64,000 nt of DNA from positions 124,001 through 188,000 of the forward strand of contig JALLLS010000002.1 in the NCBI GenBank assembly GCA_025094145.1, given 5' to 3'. This stretch comes from Spinellus fusiger (taxonomy: Eukaryota; Mucoromycota; Mucoromycetes; Mucorales; Phycomycetaceae). The notes beneath the pieces are model-generated. The model saw only the letters and a list, made by a program, of their open reading frames with translations, made no database searches and was not told the origin of the DNA. A program made the translations under genes and the position numbers. Positions 21,632-34,239 of the stretch are shown piece by piece (positions within the stretch are counted from its first letter, which is position 1; every line of letters starts with the position of its first letter).

Positions 21632-22553
21632 ACAATCTAACTGAACACATCCAAGCTGTGTGTATATATCATACAAGACGAGAGACATCATCTCGCATTG
21701 CCTCTGTTTAAACTTTCTCTTTCTCTCCTTATAACTCAAATCCCCTCCCCTTTTTTTCTCTTCTAAATTTTCATTTTCTTTGTGTTCATAACCCAATTTT
21801 GATTTGATGTGGGCAAAAATCCCCAAGAGTATATACACCTATATATCATCACCTAAATAAAACAAGTTCATATATCCATTGCCAAGACAACACAGTAACA
21901 TGAGTTAATGTTATCTGTAAATACATCCAAGTATGGGATCATTTATCAAGTGTAAGCGGTGTACATTCATAAAAAAAAGGGGAAGGGAGGGGAAGGGAGG
22001 GGGGGGAGAATCAAGGCAAGACCCACTGGAGTCAATTTATCAGTACTCTACACTAGATAGAGAGTTCAACGCATCTATATCCATGTCAGCTCATATATCA
22101 ACTGTAGTAATAATACCTTTATCAAAATATAGATTGAAAATATACTAGTGGTATATTGAGCTATTTTGCATGCAAAAGCAAAAGCAAAAGCAAAAGCAAA
22201 AGCAAAAAACAAACTGCAAATAAATGTCATAAGAGACAGACTCACTTTTACTCTTCACTCTACAATCTACTTTATATATTTATATATCAAATACACTCGT
22301 CTGAACTGCTACAATGTTATCTCTCTTTAATGAAGAATAGGAGATAAGAAAACCAACCATCTTCTCATCTTTTTACTTTTTGCATAGGGTGAGTGGCGTC
22401 CACATCAGGCTAACGATACTTTGGCACACGCTTTAGTAATACTTAAGATTTTATTTTATTTTTATTTTCGAATAATTAGAAGACACAGAAAGATTTCTTT
22501 ATGGAAAAAATAGATATATCACTAAAAAATCATATAAAAATAGTGAAGTGCTA
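21632..22553. other. intergenic DNA with simple repeats
   Basis: Contains a G-rich AGGGG run (about 21975-22010) and an (AGCAAA)n tract at about 22170-22207. No gene is supported. Confidence 0.5.
22170..22207. repeat. (AGCAAA)n hexanucleotide tract
   Basis: Six tandem AGCAAA-type units directly visible. It lies in non-coding DNA. Confidence 0.7.
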
Positions 22554-22909
22554 TTCCCGTAGAATAACTGAGGTTTAAAGCTAGTGTATTTTTATACTGC
22601 CAATAAGGTTTTTGCAGTGATACTATGAGATATCTGCTCTGAACAAGGACAATGTCAATTTAGAAAACATTGCTGGCCATCCCAGTGTCTCTTTCAGAAG
22701 AGTGAGTTATACCTGTCTTTCTACACTGAATTATGAGGCATAATTGGATGCAGTGCTTGTGTTTAGAATAATAATAAATACATTTGTAACTAAGAAATGG
22801 ATCTCTTATGATGCCAAAGTAAATATAAGACAGGTGTAGACTACAGAACACAGTCTATGGCAAATGCACTTTCTGTAGGCTGTAGTATCTTTCCTTTCTT
22901 CTGTTATTC
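22554..22909. repeat. dispersed 356 bp repeat, copy A
   Basis: From TTCCCGTAGAATAACTGAGG to CTTTCTTCTGTTATT this stretch is almost identical to 39902-40259, in the same orientation. No TIR or TA flank is obvious. One plus frame is open across about 70 codons in copy B but has a stop here (GCATAATTGG versus GCAGAATCGG). The class is unknown. Confidence 0.8.
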
Positions 22910-25629
22910 CTTTCCATGAGAGGATCCTACTAAAGATAGTACATTTATTCTTATCAAATACATTATCTGAATTGAGCTCAGTAGAAAGGATTAGACCCTG
23001 ACTACTCTTGTCACCCTCTTACTGCTGTAGGTTCAGATATAGATTCCACCGGGTGTCATTTCCGCTGAGCAACTCTGTTTATGGAAGAGAATCACATGGC
23101 ATCTATTCTTGCTCTGTCTTTTTTACGACCTGCCTTTTATATCTCTACACTCTATCTGAGTTTAACTTTAAAGCAGAATCAAGGTTTTGAGAGTGGCGTA
23201 TCGATTGAAGGTCACTAGTCATTTTTGGATAGACCCATTGGACTGTTTCTAGAAGCATGACTATTTATGTAGGTAGGTAGGTAGAGATATGTAGGTAGAG
23301 ATGCACCCATGCATGCATTATGTAGGTGGTTGCGTAGGTATAGATAAGCACATTTGGGAATGCTTTTGGTCAATACAGGAACCCACCTAGAATGGAAACA
23401 ATTCTAGTCAAAACAAATACTCTGTCAGCCATAAAAGAAAATAAAGGTCGAGACTTGTACCAATCAATTATCCTAAACAGGGTCTTTTCAAATGTGTGTA
23501 AAGATCACTACAGAAATACACACTCCGCTGTAACTCATATTGGCCTTTCTTTTTCTTTTAAAATCCTAAGCACTGTGTTCACTCCATGGCGCCTTGTAAA
23601 GTATTCACGTGGAAACCCAATCTCCCTATGTAGGTTGGCTATTGAGCATGACCACTGCTATTTGTAACCATGCTGTTTTCTACAGATCAAAAAGACTATT
23701 TCTCTTCTATCTTATAACAATCCTTCTGGAAAAAGAAAACAAGGGGAGAATGTCACAATAATTGTCAATAAAATAGCTGTGTCCACATCGTCTCTACATT
23801 GCCTTTACAGAGATTCTATTCTATTTTTACAGGTATTCACAGCTCATCTTATTTTATTCTCTATTTCATCGATCACTAAACTAAGCTATGTGTGTGGTTC
23901 CTTTTTCTTTCTTTCTAGCTTGTTCTACTGCATAGATTTCTATTTAAAGTAGCTATTTGGCCTACTTTAATAAATGAACAGAAGAAAGAACAAAACATTA
24001 AGATAGTGCGGCTGGTAATTTTTGTCTGTTTTGAAAAGAAAAAAAACAAATGGCTTTTACCTAATTTTATTTTTGTATGAGAATTTTCTTCTTGATGCTT
24101 CAACTGCGAATCATCATTTGGAAACTTTTTTTTTAAAATAAATAAATAAACAGGGCTAAACCTACAAATAAACAGAATCTATCGCAAAGAATTGCAGATG
24201 CATGTTACAAGCCACACTGTAAATCGTTTTAGACTGCCTTCTCCCTCGAGACATGACTGTCAGGGGAAGGAACCGTCATGGGAGAACAAGTACACCATAG
24301 CACAAGCTGTATGCTATGGTAGAAAATCTATAGAACTAGAATATTAAGACATGAAGAAAGGTTGCTTGATTTTGGTATCTTTGAAGTGGTTGTGTCTGTT
24401 GGTAGTATTCTTGCAGTAGATATCCATGAAGTCAGAGCCATTTTTTTATTTTCCATTGCTCGGTATATATCTGAAATTCATCTTGCTGCTGGTAGTTGAT
24501 CCAATGACAAGAATCCAAAGTGTCATGTGGTAGTTGTTCATATTATTCTTGTTAAGTACCTTTCTAGTCTGTTAACTCTCCAACGTAATTGTGTTGTAGA
24601 CAACTCCTTCATAAGCTCCACTAGTCTCTTTTATCTTAAAGTGCCCCCTATTACATTGCCATTAAGAGCACCTGCATCGAGTATGGCTTCAACAAATGCA
24701 ACTGAATCATCCCTTAAGTTTTCAACTACACTCTTTCTTTTTCTTTCAAAACCTCTTCTGAGGGACTATCAACATTGTTTGAACTACATATAATTTTTAA
24801 AATGTAATATTTTCATGATAATAAATATTGATACTGTCGTATTTCTCTTCTTATATCGAACTCAATTACACCTCTTATGAAATAACTAGACCTTCTAAAC
24901 AAAGAAGCTCATAGTTAAATCATACAATCGATACTTTGATCTATACGTAAATTACAATGCCTTATTCACTATTTTCAACATCTATAGCGATAATTCATTA
25001 TATATCTAATCCATGAGATTCAGATATAGATTAACAGCTATGCTTGGATGAATACTTTTTTTTCTATTTTTGATATTAAAGAACAAACTCATTTGTCATT
25101 ATTCTCTCCTCACTTTGTTAATTAAAAAGATTAGAAAGAGACTCATTCTATTATCACCTTATTTTGCAAAGACACTTTTTGTTCTCTAATATCACAGATA
25201 CTACTTTTTATAAACCCCCTTAAACTATTTGTTTTTGGTATTTTATCAACAAATATTTAAATACTAATTTATTTAAGTATTAATGATTGAAAAATCCTTT
25301 TACCAATCATCTCTCACTTATACCAATAATAATTCTTTTCAGGCAATAGAAAATTCATTTTATTGATATATTTTTAACTTTGTCGTCTTTGATCTTAAAT
25401 ACCAAAGGAAATCCTGACAGCTAAACGTGTAGTAGAACTCTGATTTTTATTCATTCAATTCAATACTTCTTTTATACTATTTTCTAGACACTAATTATGT
25501 TAATTTATGATATAATCATTACATGGTTAATTAGTAGTCTTTTATATATCAATGAATGTGTTGATTATAAAATAAAGAAAGTTTTAAATAAAATAATAAT
25601 TTAGAAAAAAAAAATTGTTTAGAAAGTAA
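22910..25629. other. intergenic DNA, no supported gene
   Basis: Includes a GTAG/GTAGGT simple-repeat stretch (about 23265-23340). A minus-strand frame near 24590-24790 reads DSVAFVEAILDAGALNG, preceded after a frame change by EEVLKEKERV, which looks like a decayed coding fragment of unknown type. Confidence 0.4.
25379..25500. repeat. short dispersed repeat fragment, copy 2
   Basis: Matches 486-600 (TTTGTCGTCTTTG... CCAAAGGAAATCC ... TTCTTTTATACT) with moderate identity, in the same orientation. Confidence 0.45.
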
Positions 25630-26522
25630 TACAGTTCAAAGTATTTATTTTTATTTATGGGTGTTGGTTACTATTCGCGCATTGGGCATGTTAGCCACCC
25701 TATGACAACTCTTGAAAAATTAAGATATACATATCAACACTTTCAAATGCAAAAGTGGAAAAGTAAATGCAAGGAAAAAAGAAACAGAAAGATATGAGTA
25801 AATAAAACCTCGAAATGAGGAAAAATAATAATGAAGAGAAATATGAGAAATAAGAGAAAATGACAATGCAGACATAGACATTAGTTTGAGCCTAATCCCA
25901 CAAGCTTTCAATAGACCAAAGATTGGTCTATTTACAAGTCTTGTTGGGTGTGGCAATGCTTCAGCCATAGTGGCGAGCAATGCTGTACCCTAAATGAGTG
26001 GAGGTGTGATTATTCAGACAAGTAGGAAATAGCGAGACTGAACAAAGATGCGTTTTATTAAAGTGAAGAGTGGTTCCTTATTTATACTTTTTGTGGGTGC
26101 TTATCCTTCGGTGGCCTTCTACCTTTTGGTTGTTAATAATTAGTCCATGGCATAGCTTATTGATAGATGCAACCGTATGGTTGGTGTAGATGATCTATCC
26201 TATGGTAGTTTACATAGGTGTAGCTTTATGGTTGGTTCATTGAATAAACACACCATTATAGAGCCATCAATTATATGTCTTTACTCAATTAACACTAATA
26301 GCTCATTATTGTCTTTATTAGGATTTATAGATGATAGTTGCTCTGATTAAGTGTCTAATAGTACACTGAGCTTAGAAGGTTCATTTGTAGTTACGACCGA
26401 TCAGTGAGATGATACAGAGATGTACTATGGTACTTGTGTGCACTCAAGATTTCATAGAGTATTCTGAATGTCACAGCATACTACTCGTGTTGACCAATTC
26501 ATGAAGAATCTTTGGATTAAAG

Positions 26523-27357
26523 TCAGAACACGACACTTGCTGGGGTCATTCTCTTCCAAAGTGCTCTGTCCAGATTCTCCCAAAGATGCTCAACTGGGTT
26601 CAGGTCAGGGCTTTGTGAGGGCCATTCCTCTATTGTGACTATGCCTCTCTCATCCTTCTATTTCCTAGTCTCCTTACTAGTATGACAACTAGCATTGTCC
26701 TTTTGAAGAACATAGCCTACCACTGGATTCAGTGCCAAAAGACAAGCCAGCTTGGGGCAATAAGTCTTCTCTAAAATACTGGTATATTTGGTACTATTGA
26801 TAGACCCCTCCACTACAGCAAGTCTACCAACACCTTCACCAGAAAAGAGAGCCCCACACCATCACCTCACCACCACCACCAAACTTCATCGCCGGCTTTA
26901 AATTCTTTGGGAGCAACCCCTCCTTCTTCCTGCGCACTACTCTGGTACAGTGATTGTTTGAGATGAATTGGAACTTGGACTCATCGGACCAGATGACTGT
27001 CTTCCATTCTTCATCTGTCCAATGAAGGTAGGTCCTAGTCCAAGTAAGCCTCGACTTCTTGTGTTTAATGTTGAGAGAAGGTTTCTTAACAACCATGAAA
27101 GAATAAAGGCCAATCCTCTTTATCATTTCTCTAAAAGTGCTCATGCACACTTTGGTGGTCATCTATTTGTAAAGTTGATCTATTGTCTGAAATGAATCCC
27201 TTTTTAATTTACATCCAACCTCTCTCTCGTCCTTCTCTATCAGAATAGGCTTGCGCCTAAAGCCCATTCCTGCTTTGAAACAGTCAGTTTCCCTGTATCT
27301 CTTCATAATAAGGCTGACAGCAGAATTACTGATACCAAACATAGCTGCAATATCCAT
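26523..27357 (-). pseudogene. Tc1/mariner transposase, decayed (DDE motifs visible)
   Basis: On the minus strand the N-terminal part (27163-27357) has a helix-turn-helix-like stretch (MDIAAMFGISNSAVSLIMKR). The catalytic part has WSDESKF (first Asp), QKDNASCHTS (second Asp) and WPSQSPDLNPVEHLW (third acidic residue). At least one stop (after KETRK) and frame changes break it. The 5' end of the element on this strand is CAGTGTCCGGTGTAAAACAT, ending at 27493 with TA outside (27494-27495). The matching other end was not found. Tc1 transposases cut and paste at TA. Confidence 0.87.
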
Positions 27358-27514
27358 TTATTTGGTGCCATTTACAGTAGTATTATACATAATAGATATA
27401 GCGGGAAAAAAAAGAATAAGCAAAAAAAAAAGTTATTTTGAGCAAAATAAAGGTCAGAAAATGAAACCTTTATATGTTTTACACCGGACACTGTACATGC
27501 CGTACTAATCTGTC

Positions 27515-28399
27515 AGTCTGTTTGTCTGAGGCTTTGTCTCGCTAGATCTGCTACTGCTAGGTTTGTAATGATCCAGGTTGCCCAATTAGTCGCCCTCTCT
27601 AACATATACTCTCGTTTCCTTTATCTGCAAGCCAAATTTGTTGAGCGCGCAGCTACCCTTCCTGAAAACACCTTCCTCTGGTGCCTTGTCCCGCAGCTAG
27701 AAACACCCCAGAGTAAAGCCAGATAGATTAAGCTATGTGGCAATGTACTCTGGCAAAATGCTCAAAGAATAGGACGGTCTTACAACCCTCCTAAATATCC
27801 ATTAAAAGCAGCTTATCTTGAACGTCTTCAAAGTGAAAATTACTAGTCTAGTGCATGGCAAGAATCCGCTGGTGACGGTAGCCCGTGGGCTATGTAGACC
27901 TGTTTGGGATCCAATTCTTCTACTACCGTGCACTCACAAAGAGAGACATTGTCTATTAAAATGGAGGATTGCTTGGTTACCACCAACACCTTCAGTTCCT
28001 TGCCAATGTGGCCACCCATCTGCCAATCGGGACCACTTTCTCACTTGCACATTCGTTGACCATGAACGCTCCATGTTCTTGTTCTTCCTAGTTCCTGCCC
28101 CACTACACGACTTTCATCCTATTGACTATTGTCTAAATCTTTTGCCGCGTATGGTTAAGGCCTTTGTCAAATGGCGAGATCTTTGGCCCAGTTTGTTAAT
28201 ACTGCTGCAAGCCATTGATCGAGCCACGTCTACTCGAGACTTTAAGGTAGAGCCATCAGCTGGTAGCTTGCTCATTGAGGCTGCTGATGGGTGTGTTGAG
28301 CGGGAATGCCAACGCCGCCATAGAGTGCAAAGACTCCTGCAGCAACAGACGCTGTATCCTCACTTCTCCTCCGATCTCTCCTCTACCACCCATTCTTAA
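27515..28399 (+). pseudogene. LINE (non-LTR retrotransposon) ORF2 C-terminal fragment
   Basis: Two frames. The first reads LSNIYSRFLYLQAKFVERAA and the second (27818-28399) has HCLLKWRIAWLPPTPSVP followed by CQCGHPSANRDHFLTC, a Cys/His knuckle typical of the region after the reverse transcriptase in fungal LINEs. A stop (after SKAR) and a frame change show it is dead. The reverse transcriptase itself is missing, as expected of a 5'-truncated LINE insertion. The DNA after 28400 to about 28735 could be its 3' untranslated region. Confidence 0.7.
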
Positions 28400-28821
28400 C
28401 CCGTTTAGTAAAGCCAGAAGCTGCAAATGTAGCTGCTGTATTTATTTTCAGGATTGTCCGAGTTGCTCTAAGTATCCCTCGTTGGATTTCGAATTGCCAC
28501 AGAATGACGGTTATCTTTTTGGTGTCCTGGTTTTCTTGCTGACTTTATGGCCTTTTGGATGTTTATTCATAATTCTCATTTTACCATCATTTCCACTCAT
28601 TTTCATTATCATTTTTCCCTCACTTGAGGTTTTGTGTTTCTCTGTCCTTCTGTTTCTTTTTTCTTCAATTTTTTCTTCCATCATTTGGGTATTTATAGTG
28701 TTTATATGTATATCTTAATTGTTCAAAAGCTATCAGGTGGATAACATGCTCAATGTGCGAATAGCAACCAAACACCCAAAATTAAAAATACTTTGAACTG
28801 TATCAATCCTTGAATAAATAC

Positions 28822-30168
28822 ATCCACACCCAATTGAATTTAATAATTACCAAAGACTTCATAATATAAAACTCTTATTTTTGCATAAAACTCTTATTCT
28901 TTCAAAATAGTGTTAAACTAACACAATATTTCATATACATTGTCAGAAACTCATATTCTCCACGAATAGAATAAAGCAAAAGATAGAAGATGATGGGGCA
29001 TCTATTACCAGTTTAAGGCTGGATTAAAGTTGACTGTGATCATGGGTATAGTTAAGATATAAAAAAAAACACAGTTCAGGATAGTATTAGAAAAGTTAAT
29101 AAACACATATCACTATTACATTTGGAGTCATAAAAACCCCAAAAAGTTAATGAGAAGGGCCTTGGACACTCGGAAAGGGTCATTAGAAAGGATCCATTTG
29201 CCTCATATAATCAGCTGAAATCAGAAATGTTAAAGATTCAGATTGATGGATGTAGAAACACCATTATCAGTTACTGCAATCAGTTAGGGTTTGGATCTTT
29301 TTCTTCAGCTCACAGGCTAGCTTTAACTGTAAAACACAAAGATAAACGGCTTTGTTGGGCTAAGGAACATGCCAATTGGACGAACGACCAGTGGAAGGGC
29401 GTCATCTGGTCTGATGGGTCGAGGTACACCGTGAGAGGGAACAATGGAGGTGCCCTTGTCATCAGAAAAGTTGGAGAAAGGTATGATATTAATCATAGTG
29501 TTCTAACACCGAAGTTTGGTGGCGGTGGGGTCATGATTTGGAGCTGATTTCGAGAAGATAGATTTGTCCCATTAGTCTTTGTTGATAGCAATGTAAACTA
29601 AGGCAAATATATGAATATTTTGGCTGGTGAGTTTTATCCTTGGTTAATGGAATTGCATCAGAAAGAGGACAGGGAGTTTCTGTTACAAGAAGAGGGTGCG
29701 GGAGGTCATACTAAGGCCTATGCTAGATGATGGAAAGAGACACATCAAATTAGAGTACTTTGATAACTATCCCACACAAAGTCCTGAATTAACTCCAATT
29801 GAACACGTCTGATATGCATTGTAAAGATGAATTGAAGCAAGAAGGGTATCTATTACCAATGTTGAAAGTTTGAAGGCTCTACTTGCAGAGGAGTGGGAGA
29901 GGGTTGGTATTGAACTTGTGCAACAATAAATTAAAAGTATGACAGATAGATGCCAGGCTGTCATTGATACCAAAGGAGGCCATAAAAATATTAACTATAT
30001 TATCATTATTATCATTTTATTCTCAATAATTAAATATATTAAGCTTTGGTATGCTTAAGTCTGAAGCTTCTATATCAAATTTGGAGTGTTTTATGTAATG
30101 TTGAACATATCCTAAATATTTTGTCTTGAAATATATTTTCAAAAGTATTTAACTCAATTGGGTGTGAC
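28822..30168 (+). mobile_element. Tc1/mariner-like element, decayed
   Basis: The left end near 28824 reads CCACACCCAATTGAATTTAA. The reverse complement of the right end (about 30148-30167) reads TCACACCCAATTGAGTTAAA. TA dinucleotides lie close outside both, but the exact boundary is uncertain by 2-3 bp. A plus-strand transposase pseudogene fills the centre. The left end is only about 20 bp from the end of the element at 25632-28800, so the two are immediate neighbours. Confidence 0.65.
29027..29985 (+). pseudogene. Tc1/mariner transposase, decayed
   Basis: The longest frame (29227-29547) carries HKDKRLCWAKEHANWTNDQW, WSDGSRYTVRG (first Asp) and PKFGGGGVMIWS. Further on, in shifted frames with stops, are GEFYPWLMELHQ, PTQSPELTPIEHV (third acidic residue) and LLAEEWERVGIEL. 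This is the order expected of a Tc1 transposase. Many stops and frame changes make it non-functional. The second Asp region (around EEGAGGHTKAYA) is degenerate. Confidence 0.85.
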
Positions 30169-30170
30169 TA

Positions 30171-32317
30171 TAGTATTCATTTTTATAATGAAATTATTTT
30201 AATTTATTGCCATGCCAACAGAGGATGATTGCTGTGCAGCAAATACTCCTTGTTCATAGACATGTGAACAAAGACAGGTGAAATGAAATAAATAGGATGA
30301 ACAGGAGCTGTTTATGAAGAATAAAAAAAATACAGATAATTTGACTTTTTCTTTATAAATAGTATTCTTATCAGAAAGTGAGGATCCATTCTCAAATGAC
30401 AATTTCTATTACTGGTGTGTAAATTTCATGGGATAATGTTCTGTTAAGATAGAATTTTCGGTATTTTATGTAACAGAGTGCCAATGATGAATAAATATAC
30501 ATTGAAAAGTACAAGAGAAACTCTGCCTATGAATGAGCTTGTTATAGGCATATACAATTCAATCAAGATCATGTAACTTTCTTTTCTTTCTATTAAGGGT
30601 AGAGACAGCATCAGATAACTACTATTCCTGTGTGTATTATTTGCTTTATTATTGTTATTATCTGATGGGTAGGAAGATAAATGGATAGATTCTTTTTAAA
30701 CAATTTCCCTAATAAGATTCTGTCATGTTATATAATAATGATATTGGATACTAGCAATAATAGGGTAGCAGTAATAGCATTATCAACAACAGTAGCAATA
30801 GCAGTAATAATAGAAATAAAAACAACAACAGCTACAATAATAATGATCATAACAGTAATGACAGTAATGACAGTAATGATATTAATTAATCACAATAAAA
30901 CAACAACAACAGTAACAGTAACAACAACAGTAACCTTGGTAACTTGTCTCTATCTTTATTAACTCATACTATGCATAGATAAAAGAAACAGAGACAGAAA
31001 CAGAGACAGAGAATAGATAGTCAGATAACCTTATGCTTTTCTTTGTATCCAAGTCATTGACTCTTTAGAATAGGGAGATGAGTTGAATATGAGGAGCCAA
31101 AAAGAAATGTGCAAGTGCAGGATTTTTGCAGTACTAGAGGGATACCTTGTCCATTTACGGAAAAATGAAATTCCAACTCCTTTGCTATTTCAAGCAGGAA
31201 GTAACATGGATCAGCATGCTTTGTTACTTGTCCTTGGAATAAATAGAGCAAATAAAGTAAGTATTTAAAATGGCGATGGTCACACTTCATTTTAGAGGAA
31301 AGGAATTACATATTGAAATTATTTATGACAACGAACAATCCATAGACAAGTAAACTAAACCCTTAATTCATATAGGGTTTCTACTCTTTGTTGGATTTTC
31401 TTCCATTGACTATTAATTTCTCTATTAATTTCTCTGGTTAGATTCATAGGAGTATCCATGGACATGTATAATGTACAATTATAATGTGCAATTGTAATGC
31501 ACAATGCCCATAGCATTATAATGTATGCAGTGCATGTTAATGTGAACAGATGTATAGATTTAAAAGAATATTATAGACCAATATTTCATAAATTACTCAC
31601 TTGAATATACAAAGTGTGAATAGATTGAGAAAAAAGAAAAAATGTGTGTATCTATGCATTTATATACATTCACACATACATGCACATACACATATAAACA
31701 TACATATCCATATATCTATAAATATATAAGTGTGTATATGTTTTTTATACTCGTATGGATATATGTTTTTGTATATCTGTATATCTGTATATCTATATAT
31801 ATGTATATATATATGTGTGTGTGTTTGTGTTTACAAATACATGTGTGTGGGTGTGTTTATATGCGTGTGTGCAAATATGTGTATAGATGTGCGTGTAGAT
31901 GTATGTATTCACAGTGCAACTTGACCACGTGTATTTTTAGGAGAGAAATGCAACTGCAGCTAACATGGTAAAAGAACTGGCCGTAACTACTGAATGTTAC
32001 CAGTAAATACTCTCCTTTAACTGAGGAATAACCAATCACAACAAGTAACAAGCCAAACTAACTGATAATATAATTGCTAACTATTATTCTTTTTATTTCA
32101 CTTAATATCCCGAGAAGACACACCTGCATCCTAAAGGCCTTCTTCTTGGTTCTAGGGCTTTCACTTACAGTCACCCTTTCCCAATTTATATATATACTTA
32201 TTGCTATTAGAGTAAAGAAAGGAGAATAGGAAGATGTTGAATAGATATCTGAATTTCTTTTGGCCATTGTCTAAACATAATAGTGTCTGTGCATTAGCTA
32301 AACAGGCAGAGTGGCTC
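30171..32317. other. intergenic DNA with simple repeats
   Basis: Contains AAC/AGT trinucleotide runs (about 30770-30945), an AGAGACAG tract (30985-31015) and a long TATA/GTGT tract (about 31640-31900). The open frames over these tracts are low-complexity artefacts. No gene is supported. Confidence 0.5.
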
Positions 32318-32325
32318 TATAAATA
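32318..32325 (+). promoter_or_regulatory. TATA box of the CxxC small protein gene
   Basis: TATAAATA lies 65 bp upstream of the ATG at 32390, with a pyrimidine-rich leader (TTTTTCTTCTTTCTTTCTC) in between. Confidence 0.6.
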
Positions 32326-32389
32326 CAAGCTTATTAGACAAGTTTTTCTTCTTTCTTTCTCTTTCATTTCACTTTTTGTTTAAACTTCC

Positions 32390-32725
32390 ATGCAATTTCT
32401 TCCTTCACCACCCACGTCTCCTCGACAGCATTACCTTGATGATAGCGTGATATGTGGTTCTTGCGACAAAGTTCTCTCTTCAGACTGGTTCTGCTCTGAC
32501 TGCCATACCAAATGTACCATATGCAATCGATTTCTTAGCCCACAAGAGCACTGTACTCGGTGTTGGACATTCAGTACACTAAAAAATCATTACATTCGCA
32601 AACACAACCATCAGCCTTCTCACAATTCTTACTGCTCACATGCTTACATGTCTGGATTCACAACCGACATTCATCACTCTTCTTCAAATATAAAGCATGA
32701 TCCGCGTTATGCAACATCATCCTGA
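32390..32725 (+). CDS. small protein with four CxxC pairs, probable zinc binder, unknown function
   Basis: Single exon of 111 aa. Cysteines come as CGSC, CSDC, CTIC and CTRC within residues about 20-60, spaced like two interleaved zinc ribbons (FCSDCHTKCTIC). A His/Ser/Asn-rich tail follows (KHNHQPSHNS). The start is chosen as the first ATG after the TATA box and leader. The N-terminus (PSPPTSPRQ) is disordered. I do not recognise a named family. Zinc binding is inferred from the cysteine pattern. Confidence 0.68.
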   Translation: MQFLPSPPTSPRQHYLDDSVICGSCDKVLSSDWFCSDCHTKCTICNRFLSPQEHCTRCWTFSTLKNHYIRKHNHQPSHNSYCSHAYMSGFTTDIHHSSSNIKHDPRYATSS

Positions 32726-34198
32726 GCTCCATCCCTTTTATTAAATTAAATGGAACACTATGAAAAGGGAGCAGACAGAGAACAGCAAGATTCTCTCTCT
32801 TTTGTTTCACGCCAGAACAGTTTTGCATTGAATTATTCTCTAGCTTAGCAATAGCTTTGTTTAAAGATCGTCTTCAATCCACCCCGTTTTTTCTTTCTTA
32901 ACCGCCTAGCCATATACACATTTACAATCCATACACTCCCTTCTCCTCCTTCTCTTGTAACTCTTCCCGTTTTCTATTTGCATTCAAATGCACACACATA
33001 CACACACACATATATACATACATCTATACACACATATACATACACCTACACCTACACCTACATTTGCACCTACACTTATATCCACATCCATATTCACATC
33101 TACATCCGCATCTACATCTATGTATAAATATATTTATAAGTGTTTACAAATGATTTATTATAGATGAATGCTTTTGTCTGTTTCTTCCTAGAATGGTGTT
33201 TGGTGATTATCTCATGTATGATCTTTTGCTGCAATAGTCATCTCTTTTTGTATATCAATTCATTTTTCTATCAATTCATTCATATGCTATAGTTTTAATT
33301 AAGAAAAAGTTGCTAGTAATAATAACAATAAAAAGATAAACGTGTAGATATGTGATCAAAGTTCTATCTATTTGTACATAGAAAAAGCAGAGAAGACATT
33401 CCATTTCTTCTATACAAGCATTGCCTACTTAATTTTTATCTTTCTATTTTCCCCTTGACATTATGATTTATAGAGATAGCGTATATACTTATATGGAGAG
33501 TTATATTTATCCAAGTAAGTAGGTGTTAATACAAGTCTCGATCAAATAGTACCATAAAAATAAAAATAAAAATAAAAGAAGCATGAATGTTGATAATTAA
33601 CACACTTGGAATAAGTAACTCTAGGGTTATTTTTGTCTACCCCCACATCTCTCTCTCTCAAGTTCTTCCATCCCCTCTTTTTTAATTTAATCTTTTTACG
33701 GTACAGGTATCTGATATTGCTGCTTCTTATCCTAAAACTCAATCTATCAATGATAGATAGCCACTTATTTTATCTGTTTCTCTTGGGATGATGTCATTGA
33801 TCTCTTTAAAAAGAAGCAACTGATAGAAGGGTTCTAGATTGGATACTTGCTCAGCATGTAATTATTTAAACAAAATCCTAATGAGAGTGTTTTAAAGACA
33901 TTGGGTGTCTTTATCCTTTATCCCCTTTTCTCTTGTTCATTTTTTCATCAATATATAAAAATGATAATAATAATAATGATAAAAATAATAATAATAAAAC
34001 AATAATAATAATAAAACAATATAAAAAGACAATAAAACAATATATAGAGAGGGCAAAACCATAGATAAGAAAGAGAACTTTCTTTTTTTTTATATAATAT
34101 GATGTGATGTGGTGTTTGCGCTTGTTTGTTTGTTTGTCTGTTTGTCTGTCTGTTTGTCTGTCTGTTTGTCTGTCTGTTTGTTTGTTTGTTTGTTTGTT

Positions 34199-34239
<41 letters not shown>

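Larger units (their letters stand above)
25632..28800. mobile_element. TIR element with about 68 bp termini, invaded by a Tc1 element and a LINE fragment
   Basis: The left end (25632 on) reads CAGTTCAAAGTATTTATTTT and continues through GGGTGTTGGTTACTATTCGC. The reverse complement of the right end (28736-28800) reads CAGTTCAAAGTATTTTTAAT and continues GGGTGTTTGGTTGCTATTCG, then CACATTGAGCATGTTA. Both ends are flanked by TA (25630-25631, 28801-28802). Inside lie a minus-strand Tc1 transposase pseudogene with its own different terminus (at 27493) and a plus-strand LINE 3' fragment. The outer element therefore looks like an older insertion site for at least two later elements. No gene belonging to the outer element is recognised. 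Confidence 0.75.

Noticed and set aside
30681..30962. 93-aa Thr/Ile/Val-rich plus-strand frame
   Set aside because: Lies on AAC/AGT trinucleotide repeats.
31642..31971. 109-aa Tyr/Cys/Ile-rich plus-strand frame
   Set aside because: Lies on a TATA/GTGT simple repeat; composition is that of the repeat.
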